Origin: JAXGMV01 sp040768445
GTDB taxonomy: Bacteria; Chloroflexota; Anaerolineae; Anaerolineales; Anaerolineaceae
Assembly: GCA_040768445.1 (NCBI GenBank)
Contig: JAXGMV010000001.1
Coordinates: 2,356,001-2,420,000 of the forward strand
Length of the DNA: 64,000 nt
Direction: 5' to 3'
A program made the translations under genes and the position numbers. The notes under the pieces are model-generated. The model saw only the letters and a program-made list of their open reading frames with translations, did no database searches and had not been told where the DNA came from. Of the stretch, positions 45,290 to 53,359 are shown in pieces. Within the stretch, counting starts at the first letter, position 1. Each line of letters starts with the position of its first letter.

Positions 45290-46474
45290 ATGATAAAAGT
45301 AACTTTAAAACCAGGCCGTGAAAGTTCACTCAAGCGCAGGCATCCATGGGTATTTTCTGGCGCAGTTTCAAAAATTGATGGTTCCTATCTACCGGGTGAC
45401 CAGTTAACAATTTATGACAATCGTGGTAATTTTTTAGCGATTGGGGCTATCAGCCCTGAATCCAACATTCTCATCCGTGTCTTTGCATTTGAAGAAGACC
45501 AGGATATTAACGGAAACTACTTTCGACAAAAAATTTTGCAGGCGAAAAACTTGAGGCAGTCGTTGGTGTCTCTGAAAACAACCAATGCCTACCGTTTAAT
45601 TAATGCGGAGTCAGACGGTTTACCCGGTTTGATTGTCGACCGTTATGAGAATGTGCTGGTTGTTCAGTTTCTTTTTGCCGGCATTGAAAAATGGAAGAGG
45701 GAGATCATTGAAATTTTATCGGAAGTTGAGGAATGTGGCGATATTTATGAACGGTCTGATGAAGATGTGCGCAAGCTTGAAGGATTGCCCCTCACAAAAG
45801 GCTGGGTAAAAGGTGGACGCCAGTACCACAACATTGAGATTTACGAGAATTCAATCAAGTACCTGGTTGATATTGCAGATGGACACAAAACAGGGTTTTA
45901 TTTGGATCAACGTGATAACCGCATAAAAGTTTATGAACAAGCAGAGGGAAAAGAGGTATTAAACTGTTTTTGTTACAGCGGCGCATTCAGTATATGCACC
46001 CAATTGGGAGGAGCTGCAGCGATTACATCAGTTGACTCATCCGGACCAGCGCTTGAAATGGCACGAAGAAACTGGTCACTGAATTGTCATGCTGAGATAG
46101 CTACTTGGATTGAAGCAGATGTGTTTCATTTCTTGCGAGCGCAGCGTGACCGGGATGCCAAGTATGACATGATCATTCTTGACCCACCAAAATTTGCGCG
46201 GACTTCTGCCCAGGTTCAACGAGCGGCTCGTGGATACAAGGATATCAATCTCCTAGCATTCAAGCTCTTAAGACCTGGCGGCCAGTTATTCACTTTCTCC
46301 TGTTCAGGCGGCATGACTCCTGAATTATTCCAGAAAATTGTTTCTGATTCTGCACTTGATGCCAATGTTCAAGCTGTGATCCTTGATACCATGCGACAGT
46401 CTGAAGACCATCCCACGGCATTAAATTTTCCTGAGGCAGGATACTTGAAAGGCTTGATCTGCCAACGAGTCTGA
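45290..46474 (+). CDS. RlmI-like 23S rRNA (cytosine-C5) methyltransferase family protein
   Basis: A 394-residue class I rRNA methyltransferase with an N-terminal PUA domain (LKPGRESSLKRRHPWVFSGAVSKIDG), a DRYENVLVVQF middle domain, and a Rossmann methyltransferase domain (VLNCFCYSGAFSICTQLGGAAAITSVDSS, ILDPPKFARTSAQVQRAARGYKDIN). The DPPKF motif and domain order fit RlmI/YccW. It starts 16 bp after ligA without a good Shine-Dalgarno, suggesting coupling. Confidence 0.9.
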   Translation: MIKVTLKPGRESSLKRRHPWVFSGAVSKIDGSYLPGDQLTIYDNRGNFLAIGAISPESNILIRVFAFEEDQDINGNYFRQKILQAKNLRQSLVSLKTTNAYRLINAESDGLPGLIVDRYENVLVVQFLFAGIEKWKREIIEILSEVEECGDIYERSDEDVRKLEGLPLTKGWVKGGRQYHNIEIYENSIKYLVDIADGHKTGFYLDQRDNRIKVYEQAEGKEVLNCFCYSGAFSICTQLGGAAAITSVDSSGPALEMARRNWSLNCHAEIATWIEADVFHFLRAQRDRDAKYDMIILDPPKFARTSAQVQRAARGYKDINLLAFKLLRPGGQLFTFSCSGGMTPELFQKIVSDSALDANVQAVILDTMRQSEDHPTALNFPEAGYLKGLICQRV

Positions 46475-46502
46475 GACAGCCTGAATATAAACTGGAGGAA
46501 CG

Positions 46503-47483
46503 ATGGAATATGAGATTGTGGCGACTCTGGGGCCGGCGTCGACCACTGTCGATATGTGGCGGGCTATGTGGAAAGCAGGCGTATCCGGGTTTCGCCTAAA
46601 TTCATCACATTTATCAGCGGAAGAAGTATTTTCACAAGTAAATTTATTACTGGATACCTTTAATGGGTTGCCTAAAACACCATATATCGTCATAGACCTG
46701 CAAGGTAGCAAATGGCGGCTTGGCAAGTTACAAAAATATTTACTTGAAGAGGAAAGTTTGATAACCCTGAAATTGGGGATTACTGCAGCTGAACGTAACG
46801 TTCTACCTGTTCCACATGCAGATTTTTTTATGGCAGCAGAAGAGTCAGACGGCTTTGTTGTACTGAATGATGCGAATAGTGTTTTGAAAATTGAGTCGAT
46901 CAACGGTTCAGTAATTTCTGCAAGAGTCATCAAGGGTGGTGAAATAACCTCTAACAAAGGGATCACAATGCGGGATACAAAATACCGGGTCGAAAATCCA
47001 AATGCGAAAGATTTGCTGATTTATCAAAGAACCAGGAACATTCCGGAAATACGCTATGCCATATCTTACATAAAAGATGCCGAAGAGATGCACCGTTATC
47101 GCGATTGGTTTGGCAGTAAACAACACCTGATTGCGAAAATCGAGCGTTCAGAAGCACTGGAAGACATAAATGAAATTGATCAATTATGCAATGAAATGTG
47201 GATCTGCCGTGGAGACCTGGGCGCTGAGATTGGATTAAATAGACTGGCGTTTGCTGTTCAGACTGTAACAAAAAATTTGAGGCAATTTACCCATCCTGTT
47301 TTGATGGCGGGACAGGTTCTTGAGCACATGACCGCTTTTGATATCCCAACACGATCTGAAGTTTGTCACTTACTCGATCTTCTAACAGCTGGCTACAAGG
47401 GTTTTGTTCTTTCTGACGAGACTGCGATTGGGAAGTATCCCTTGGATGCGTGTGAAGCAGCAGCCATGTTTAGGGGAAAATAA
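46503..47483 (+). CDS. Pyruvate-kinase-like protein lacking the C-terminal domain
   Basis: A 326-residue protein aligning only with the barrel of pyruvate kinase (normal length ~470-590). It keeps ATLGPAS, GFRLNSSH, LIAKIERSEAL, ICRGDLGAEIGL, MAGQVLEHM and the terminal SDETAIGKYPLDACEAAAMF. The usual DLKGPEIR reads DLQGSKWR, and the allosteric C-terminal domain is absent. A short lid-like part (about 70-150) may stand in for the B domain. Metal-binding Glu/Asp are kept, so phosphotransfer or enolization chemistry is possible, but the substrate may differ from ADP/PEP. GGAGG precedes the ATG. Confidence 0.8.
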   Translation: MEYEIVATLGPASTTVDMWRAMWKAGVSGFRLNSSHLSAEEVFSQVNLLLDTFNGLPKTPYIVIDLQGSKWRLGKLQKYLLEEESLITLKLGITAAERNVLPVPHADFFMAAEESDGFVVLNDANSVLKIESINGSVISARVIKGGEITSNKGITMRDTKYRVENPNAKDLLIYQRTRNIPEIRYAISYIKDAEEMHRYRDWFGSKQHLIAKIERSEALEDINEIDQLCNEMWICRGDLGAEIGLNRLAFAVQTVTKNLRQFTHPVLMAGQVLEHMTAFDIPTRSEVCHLLDLLTAGYKGFVLSDETAIGKYPLDACEAAAMFRGK

Positions 47484-47518
47484 ATGATGGTGATGCCATG
47501 AATACGATTGGAGCGAGA

Positions 47519-47953
47519 ATGAATAACCTGGTCTATTTTGGAACAATTCTAATCATTGTGGTATCAAGTGTGCTGTATCACTTGTTTCAGAAATACACAC
47601 CGGCAAATGTAAATCCTGCAGTTGGATTAAGTGTTACTTACGCCATCGCATTGATAGCCTGTCTTATCTATATTGCAATTGTTCCACCAAAGGCCGGGAT
47701 CACCAGTGAGCTTAAGGAAATCAACTGGGCAAGCATTGGTTTGGCTGTTGCCATCCTGGGAATTGAATTCGGATACCTGGCGGCTTACCGCGCCGGCTGG
47801 AATATTAATCTGGGTTCTCTCGTATCAAATGTGATTGTCGCAGTTATGTTAATTCCATTGGGTGCATTGTTGTTCAAAGAACATCTATTGGGTCAGCAGG
47901 TTATTGGTCTAATTGTCTGTATTGCTGGATTGGTATTGGTTAACTGGAGATGA
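47519..47953 (+). CDS. Half-size DMT/EamA-like membrane protein
   Basis: The 144 residues hold about five membrane helices and end in GQQVIGLIVCIAGLVLVNWR, the typical last helix of EamA/drug-metabolite transporters. The length matches single-repeat members that dimerise. GGAG lies 6 nt before the ATG at 47519; an upstream in-frame ATG at 47498 has no ribosome-binding site. Last gene of the ligA run, convergent with ssrA. Substrate unknown. Confidence 0.75.
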   Translation: MNNLVYFGTILIIVVSSVLYHLFQKYTPANVNPAVGLSVTYAIALIACLIYIAIVPPKAGITSELKEINWASIGLAVAILGIEFGYLAAYRAGWNINLGSLVSNVIVAVMLIPLGALLFKEHLLGQQVIGLIVCIAGLVLVNWR

Positions 47954-47985
47954 AGAAAGAAATGGCATGAGCCATTTCTTTTAGG

Positions 47986-48379
47986 TGGAGATGGCGGGAA
48001 TCGAACCCGCGTCCGAAAAATTCCACCACCAGATGTCTACGAGCGTAGATGATCATTTGTTCTTATACAAACATGATGGATCAACATACCATGCCTGTAC
48101 CAGCTGCTTGGACCCGAAAGCCCTCTTTTGTGCCTCTAACAGCGTTGAGACACAGCACTCTGACTTTATTTTCGCCCTGTCAACTACCGGTCAGAGAGCG
48201 GAGCTGGAGGACGTAGCCTACGAAGAGACTATTGCGCTTTGTCCGTCGCCTAGGCGGCTAAGGGCATTGCGGCGTATGAAGTGCGGTTGGCACTTAATTG
48301 TTTGTACTGATTTTACGAGGTCGGTACCTCTCGGCTCGCAATCTAGGGCTATCCTTTCCCGTCGAAACCTGTCATCCCC
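47986..48379 (-). ncRNA. ssrA: tmRNA (ssrA)
   Basis: The minus strand begins GGGGATGACAGGTTTCGACGGG and ends GGTTCGATTCCCGCCATCTCC-A, the tRNA-like ends of one-piece tmRNA. The 7-bp acceptor stem GGGGATG/CATCTCC has one G-U. The tag reading frame lies at 48291-48250: the resume codon is GCC and the encoded tag is ANRTSYAAMPLAA, then TAG. The 3' CCA is not fully encoded (ACCT follows). It rescues stalled ribosomes together with SmpB, which is not in the window. A TATAAT at 48393-48398 is a likely -10 box. Confidence 0.95.
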
Positions 48380-48392
48380 AAGTTACCTGTTT

Positions 48393-48398
48393 ATTATA
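48393..48398 (-). promoter_or_regulatory. -10 box of ssrA
   Basis: TATAAT on the minus strand lies 13 nt before the mature 5' end of tmRNA, leaving a short leader for RNase P to remove. No clear -35 is visible. Confidence 0.5.
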
Positions 48399-48485
48399 CC
48401 TTAAATAATTAGACCTTATTTAAGCTTAGGCGCCTTTGCATTATATAAATAGGATACTTTTATAAAACACCTGGGTCATTCAGGC

Positions 48486-48513
48486 TTGACGAACTGGTGA
48501 AATGGAATAAAAT
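48486..48513 (+). promoter_or_regulatory. Sigma70-type promoter of tRNA-Leu
   Basis: TTGACG and TAAAAT are separated by 16 bp, with the -10 box ending 10 bp before the mature tRNA. This is the best two-box promoter I see in the window. Confidence 0.7.
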
Positions 48514-48523
48514 TAGAAACGTT

Positions 48524-48607
48524 GGGGCGATGGCGGAATAGGCAGACGCAACGGACTTAAAATCCGTCGATGGTGACATCTTGAGGGTTCGACCCCCTCT
48601 CGCCCCA
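48524..48607 (+). tRNA. tRNA-Leu (anticodon TAA)
   Basis: A class II tRNA with a long variable arm. The acceptor stem is GGGGCGA/TCGCCCC, and the anticodon stem ACGGA/TCCGT encloses CTTAAAA, giving anticodon UAA. The T loop has GGTTCGACC. The discriminator is A; CCA is not fully encoded. Confidence 0.95.
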
Positions 48608-48613
48608 CCTTTT

Positions 48614-48651
48614 AGCTCATCATCAACAAAATTGTTGATTGTGGGCTTTTT
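48614..48651 (+). terminator. Terminator of tRNA-Leu
   Basis: A 16-bp stem with one mismatch and two G-T pairs (AGCTCAT... with ...GTGGGCT), a 2-nt loop and a T-rich tail. Confidence 0.85.
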
Positions 48652-48755
48652 ATTACTCCAAAACATGAATTACTGAGAAGATTGAAAAATTTAGCTTTAA
48701 TAGAAGGATCGGCAGATGATTGTCTGCCGATCCAGTATTTCTAATTTGTGATTGG

Positions 48756-48989
48756 TTATTTTAGCTTGCTCACGCGCGTATTGATGTCATTCAATCCACC
48801 CTGAACCATTGCCTTGGTAATGCCAAATTCCTTCACCTGCGGCAGTTCAAGAATATCTTCAATTGCCATGCTTTTGATCATATCCACGAGTGGGTTTTTG
48901 GATGCTTCTTCCAGGTATTGCCCAAGAATTGCCATACCTTTTGGATCTTTGAAGAAATCACCGACTTTTGATTGAAGTGTGTATGCCAT
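48756..48989 (-). CDS. Small helical protein, unknown (77 aa)
   Basis: AAGGAG lies 6 nt before the ATG at 48989, and the sequence is clean and soluble: MAYTLQSKVGDFFKDPKG, then helical segments with PLVDMIKSMAIEDILELPQVKEFGITKAMV. No cysteines or membrane segments. I do not recognise the family. Isolated between tRNA-Leu and fhs. Confidence 0.65.
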   Translation of the reverse strand: MAYTLQSKVGDFFKDPKGMAILGQYLEEASKNPLVDMIKSMAIEDILELPQVKEFGITKAMVQGGLNDINTRVSKLK

Positions 48990-49231
48990 AAATTCTCCTT
49001 ATCTAATAGAACATTGTATTGGTTTAAAAACCGTTCTGTTAAAAAAATTATATACTTAATAATCATAATTACAAAATAATATTTTGAATAGCGTATTTTG
49101 CTTATCTTGTGAAGAATTGGGAGAAACACGCTATTGTTGAGGAAATAACTCCAAATAATTCTTGCAGATATTCAATTATTCATGGATAATTATGAGTATA
49201 TCTGACCACTATCCAAGAAAGGAGCAAGAGT

Positions 49232-51160
49232 ATGTGTGCTGTTAGTAAACCTGACTGGAAACAATTTTCTCCTATTATCCTAAAACGCCACTTACCAGTA
49301 CCCAGTGATATTGAGATTGCCCAGGAATCGGACATTAAACAAATCAAACAAATCGCGGATGAGCTGGGGATTCTTGATGACGAATTAGAGATGTATGGCC
49401 CTTATAAGGCAAAAGTCAAACTTGAGATTTTAGACAGGTTGAAGGACGTTCCAAATGGCAAGTATGTAGATGTGACTGCAATTACACCTACACCGTTGGG
49501 CGAAGGGAAAACCACCACCACTGTTGGTCTAAGCCAGGCATTGGGCGCCCATTTAAAGAAAAGCGTGATCACGGCAATCAGGCAGCCGAGCCAGGGACCA
49601 ACATTTGGCATTAAAGGCGGTGCAGCTGGCGGAGGGTACAGCCAGGTTATCCCCATGGAAGAGTTCAATCTCCACATGACAGGTGATATCCACGCTATTA
49701 CTGCTGCAAATAACTTGCTGGCTGCAGCGATTGATACCCGCATGCTGCATGAAGCGAATCAAACAGATGAACGCTTATTTGCCAACTTGTTCCCAAAGGA
49801 TAAACAGGGGAAACGGCATTTTTCTCGCAATATGGCTCCGAGATTAAAAAAATTGGGCATTGATAAAACTGACCCTGAAGATATGACCCAGGAGGAACGC
49901 AGTCGTTTCGTCAGGTTAGATATTGACCCCGAGTCAATCACCTGGCGGCGTGTGATTGACACTAGTGACAGGTTACTGCGCGGCATCGAAATAGGCCTCG
50001 GACCAAGTGAGAAAGAAGCCTACACGCGACAAACTGGTTTTGATATTGCAGTTGCCAGTGAGATTATGGCGATTTTAGCCTTAACTACCAGCCTCAAAGA
50101 TATGCGGGAACGATTTGGACGTATCGTTATCGGCGTTAGCAGGAGTGGTGAAGCAATCACTGCTGATGACATTGGTGCGGCTGGCGCTTTGACAGTTTTG
50201 ATGAAAGATGCCATCAAACCAACTTTGATGCAAACACTTGAAGGGACGCCAGTTTTTGTGCACGCAGGTCCATTTGCCAATATTGCCCACGGTAATTCAT
50301 CTATACTGGCAGACAAGATAGGGTTGAAACTGGCAGATTACGTCATTACTGAATCTGGCTTTGGCGCTGATATGGGCATGGAAAAGTTTATGGATATCAA
50401 ATGCCGGTATTCGGAATTGCGACCTGATGTAGTTGTATTAGTGGCAACCATAAGAGCATTAAAGATGCACGGTGGTGGTCCGAAGGTTGTAGCCGGACGG
50501 CCTCTAGATTCGGTTTACACTGATGAAAACCTTGAGCTACTTGAAAAAGGTATTGCTAATCTGAATCATCATATCAAAACTGCCAAGAAGTATGGCATTC
50601 CAGTTGTTGTAGCAGTTAATCAGTTTTTCACAGATACTCCTGCTGAGTTGGAATTGGTGAGAAAGCAGGCTATTGAACAAGGAGGAGCTGAAGATGCAGT
50701 TATATGCAATCACTGGCAATTAGGCGGTGAAGGCGCTGTTGACCTGGCTCACGCAGTTGTGAAAGCTGCTGAAAAACAATCAGAATTTAAATTCCTTTAT
50801 CCTTTGGATTGGTCAATAAAGGAAAAAATTGAAACGATTGCACGGGAAGTTTATGCAGCTGATGGCGTGGATTATTCTCCAGAGGCAGAAGAAAAAATTG
50901 CTGAATACACAAGATTAGGCTTTGACAAGCTTCCTATTTGCATGGCAAAAACGCATCTTTCAATCAGCCATGATCCTGAGCTAAAGGGTGTGCCATCTGG
51001 TTATCGCATTCCGATCAGAGACGTACGCGCCTCAGTTGGTGCGGGATTTATCTATCCGCTGCTGGGTACTATGTCAACGATGCCTGGACTTCCAACCAGA
51101 CCAGGGTACTATGATATCGATATCGATTTTGAAACTGGAAAGATTGTAGGGCTGTTCTAA
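49232..51160 (+). CDS. fhs: Formate-tetrahydrofolate ligase (long form)
   Basis: Fhs makes 10-formyl-THF from formate, THF and ATP, feeding the one-carbon pool or the methyl branch of acetogenesis-type pathways. The 642 residues are longer than the common ~557-aa bacterial enzyme, with extra sequence near 165-200 (FANLFPKDKQGKRHFSRNMAPRLKKLG...), as in eukaryotic-type domains. The ATP-site PTPLGEGKTTTTVGL, GGAAGGGYSQV and MHGGGPKVV are intact. GGAG precedes the ATG; a strong terminator follows. In fermenters Fhs can run in reverse to recover ATP. Confidence 0.96.
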   Translation: MCAVSKPDWKQFSPIILKRHLPVPSDIEIAQESDIKQIKQIADELGILDDELEMYGPYKAKVKLEILDRLKDVPNGKYVDVTAITPTPLGEGKTTTTVGLSQALGAHLKKSVITAIRQPSQGPTFGIKGGAAGGGYSQVIPMEEFNLHMTGDIHAITAANNLLAAAIDTRMLHEANQTDERLFANLFPKDKQGKRHFSRNMAPRLKKLGIDKTDPEDMTQEERSRFVRLDIDPESITWRRVIDTSDRLLRGIEIGLGPSEKEAYTRQTGFDIAVASEIMAILALTTSLKDMRERFGRIVIGVSRSGEAITADDIGAAGALTVLMKDAIKPTLMQTLEGTPVFVHAGPFANIAHGNSSILADKIGLKLADYVITESGFGADMGMEKFMDIKCRYSELRPDVVVLVATIRALKMHGGGPKVVAGRPLDSVYTDENLELLEKGIANLNHHIKTAKKYGIPVVVAVNQFFTDTPAELELVRKQAIEQGGAEDAVICNHWQLGGEGAVDLAHAVVKAAEKQSEFKFLYPLDWSIKEKIETIAREVYAADGVDYSPEAEEKIAEYTRLGFDKLPICMAKTHLSISHDPELKGVPSGYRIPIRDVRASVGAGFIYPLLGTMSTMPGLPTRPGYYDIDIDFETGKIVGLF

Positions 51161-51182
51161 ACTTGAGTTTGTGCAGTGGATC

Positions 51183-51213
51183 AGGTGCAGCATTAGTTTG
51201 CTGCACCTTTTTT
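51183..51213 (+). terminator. Terminator of fhs
   Basis: A 10-bp perfect stem (AGGTGCAGCA/TGCTGCACCT), a 6-nt loop and a T-tract. Confidence 0.95.
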
Positions 51214-51254
51214 GTCATTTTTTCTGGATTATTCCCTGAATTTGTATATAATTA

Positions 51255-51285
51255 TTTATGACAACATTTCGAATCTTGTCATAAA
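51255..51285. promoter_or_regulatory. Likely operator for the XRE-cupin regulator
   Basis: A perfect 10-bp inverted repeat, TTTATGACAA-N11-TTGTCATAAA, lies directly after a TATAAT at 51247-51252 and 31 bp before the regulator's ATG. That position suits autorepression. Confidence 0.65.
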
Positions 51286-51316
51286 ATAAGCTTTTTTAGA
51301 GTTATGGGAGCAATTT

Positions 51317-51937
51317 ATGGATAATTCGTCATCAAATAAGACAAGTATCGATGTGGGTGGCCGGATACGCTACTTGCGTAGTTTGCGCAGCATCTCTATG
51401 AGGGCTCTGGCAAAACTGAGTGGTTTGTCAGCTAATGCACTCAGCATGATTGAGAGAGGCCTTACTTCTCCATCCGTTAGTACGTTGATAAAACTTTCTC
51501 AAGCATTAGAGGTACCTGTTACTTCTCTATTTAGAGAAGAGCCAAGTAGAAAGAAAATCGTCTTTTGTAAAAACAAGGATCGAAATGCATTTTCCTTTCA
51601 AGGTGGTATTTGGGAAGCAATGGGTGGTGAACGTTTTGAAGGACAAATGGAAGCCGCGTTTGCAACAATATCACCGAATGCCAGGTCAGGCACGCACAGT
51701 ATGTATCATAGTGGTTATGAATTCGTGTACTGTGTGACTGGAAAGCTTGAATATCAGGTTGAGGAGGATCTTTACATTCTTGAACCTGGTGATTCATTGA
51801 TATTCACTACTAATATGGCTCATAAGTGGAAAAACTTAGCACAGGGTGAAACGAAGGTAATATTTGTTGTCTCCGGTTTTGAGCAACAAGAAAGCCCGGG
51901 AGAGATTCACCGGGCTTCTACTGGAACAAACGAGTAG
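51317..51937 (+). CDS. XRE-family regulator with cupin sensor domain
   Basis: A 206-residue repressor-type protein. The helix-turn-helix (about 10-65) has RIRYLRSLRSISMRALAKLSGLSANALSMIERGLTSPSVSTLIKLSQAL, and a C-terminal cupin (about 110-195) has PNARSGTHSMYHSGYEFVYCVTGKLEYQVEEDLYILEPGDSLIF. XRE-cupin regulators typically sense small carboxylates or amines. It converges with the diamino-acid operon at 51963, 25 bp away, and may regulate that pathway or fhs. GGGAG precedes the ATG. Confidence 0.92.
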   Translation: MDNSSSNKTSIDVGGRIRYLRSLRSISMRALAKLSGLSANALSMIERGLTSPSVSTLIKLSQALEVPVTSLFREEPSRKKIVFCKNKDRNAFSFQGGIWEAMGGERFEGQMEAAFATISPNARSGTHSMYHSGYEFVYCVTGKLEYQVEEDLYILEPGDSLIFTTNMAHKWKNLAQGETKVIFVVSGFEQQESPGEIHRASTGTNE

Positions 51938-51962
51938 AATAAAAATCAGTCTGATCTAATTT

Positions 51963-52871
51963 TTATACGAGTCTTCTGATCACATCTTCTGCAGAGATTG
52001 GTAGAAAAGCAATAAGCGGTATTTCTAACATAATGTGGGCGCCAGGATCAAGTGCCATCGCAGCCCTCACAGATGATATCATCACTTGGGCTGTAGAAGC
52101 AGGGTTGTGAAAGAGGGAATCAAAAGACAGCAGTTGATTATCAACACCGCTGGCACCGCCTTTACGCGACACCCGGATACGATGGCCCATGTCAACCAAA
52201 GGCGCAACGCGATCAACCTCAAAGAAATTGACTTCATCGTGTGCAAAGTAAGGATCCTGCATCAACGTCTCTGTTAGTGTTTTAAAATCTACGCCATCCT
52301 CAGTCTCAAGGTAAACATCACGCTGGTGAACGCCTGGTCTTCCAGGGCGGGTGATTGATAAAGCATCTTTTACGCCGGCGTAACTCTTGGCAGCAACGGT
52401 GTGTCCCATACTCATCCCCGGTCCGTAATTCACATAAGTGAGACCGGTTGGTGCCCAGATCTCAAACAAAGCTCTGACCATTGTACTGGCACCCGGATCA
52501 ACGCCACTGCCCATCACGGCAGTAGAATTGTGTGCTCGTGCTATTGGGTCAAGAGCGTTCTTTAATTGCATAAAAGGTTCACCGTGCATATCGAAACAAT
52601 CAACCGTATTTATCCCCATTTCTAAAAATTTTGGCGCAGCTTTTTGTACGACTCTTGTTGGGCAAGCCAAAATAATAACATCTGGACGCACAGTCAACAT
52701 GTTAATATCTTCTACAACTTCAACACCGGGGAAACGGGCTTGAATCTTTGGAATTTCACATCCCAATTCAACGATGCCAACCAGATGCATGTCCTCGGTC
52801 AACTTCAGCCCTTGTACGGCATAAGCGCCAATATGACCGCATCCTAATACTGCCACATTAATTTTCTTCAT
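51963..52871 (-). CDS. Diaminopimelate-dehydrogenase-like oxidoreductase
   Basis: A 302-residue NAD(P)-dependent enzyme with N-terminal AVLGCGHIGAYAVQGL and the substrate-domain block YGPGMSMGHTVAAKSYAGVKDALSITRPGRPGVHQRDVYLE, close to meso-diaminopimelate D-dehydrogenase (normally ~325 aa). Related enzymes deaminate other diamino acids (2,4-diaminopentanoate, 3,5-diaminohexanoate). In this operon it more likely acts on the product of the aminomutase-like protein than in lysine synthesis; that is inference. AAGGAGAG precedes the ATG. Last gene of the operon. Confidence 0.85.
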   Translation of the reverse strand: MKKINVAVLGCGHIGAYAVQGLKLTEDMHLVGIVELGCEIPKIQARFPGVEVVEDINMLTVRPDVIILACPTRVVQKAAPKFLEMGINTVDCFDMHGEPFMQLKNALDPIARAHNSTAVMGSGVDPGASTMVRALFEIWAPTGLTYVNYGPGMSMGHTVAAKSYAGVKDALSITRPGRPGVHQRDVYLETEDGVDFKTLTETLMQDPYFAHDEVNFFEVDRVAPLVDMGHRIRVSRKGGASGVDNQLLSFDSLFHNPASTAQVMISSVRAAMALDPGAHIMLEIPLIAFLPISAEDVIRRLV

Positions 52872-52898
52872 TCGTTTAACTCTCCTTGATGCTTGCAG

Positions 52899-53351
52899 TT
52901 ATGTAGTGGGATTAAATGTGAACTTAATTTTTGAACCCAGGCTGGAACCAGCCTCTTTTCCGGTCTTTAAAAAATGATCAGATTTGACAATGATATTCAT
53001 GTGGTTTGGCAGATGGGTGAAATCATAGCCTGCCAGTGTGCCAATCTCAACTCCATCAACTTCTACTGTGTCGCCAACCCACAAGACACCTGAATTATCC
53101 ATCTCAAAGAAGCAGAAATAGATGACATTATTGACTACAGCATTCGGACCAGCATCCATTTCTGGCGTTATGATCAATTCATGCACTTCGTGTTTCTGAA
53201 AAGCTCGTGAAGGGTAAGGGCTAATTTCAAGTGCGCGACGGTCGTTCTTTGCGTGTAGCAAAGTATTGACTGTTCCAATAACTGGAATTTTTGAATAACA
53301 AGGGTTTGGTGGATGCTTTATCGATAAATCTTTATACGGATCGGGACTCAT
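52899..53351 (-). CDS. DUF6917-like protein
   Basis: A 150-residue soluble protein with VIGTVNTLLHAKNDRRALEISPYPSRAFQKHEVHELIITPEMD..., NVIYFCFFEMDNSGVLWVGDTVEVDG and AGYDFTHLPNHMNIIVKSDHF, the pattern I associate with DUF6917 (function unknown). The GTLAGYDFTHLPNH block could be a metal or small-ligand site. Placement in the B12-mutase operon, 8 bp after the P-loop gene, suggests an accessory or enzymatic role there. GAGGTAAACC precedes the ATG. Confidence 0.65.
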   Translation of the reverse strand: MSPDPYKDLSIKHPPNPCYSKIPVIGTVNTLLHAKNDRRALEISPYPSRAFQKHEVHELIITPEMDAGPNAVVNNVIYFCFFEMDNSGVLWVGDTVEVDGVEIGTLAGYDFTHLPNHMNIIVKSDHFLKTGKEAGSSLGSKIKFTFNPTT

Positions 53352-53359
53352 GGTTTACC

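Noticed and set aside
46421..46966. 181-codon minus-strand reading frame
   Set aside because: Antisense to the pyruvate-kinase-like gene, which carries recognisable motifs.
47985..48404. 139-codon plus-strand reading frame
   Set aside because: It is the antisense of tmRNA; no ribosome-binding site and no protein-like conservation pattern.
48460..48666. 68-codon minus-strand reading frame across tRNA-Leu
   Set aside because: It lies over the tRNA and its terminator; clearly spurious.
51892..51917. Stem AAGCCCGG/CCGGGCTT near the 3' end of the XRE-cupin gene
   Set aside because: Inside the coding sequence and without a T-tract; likely incidental.
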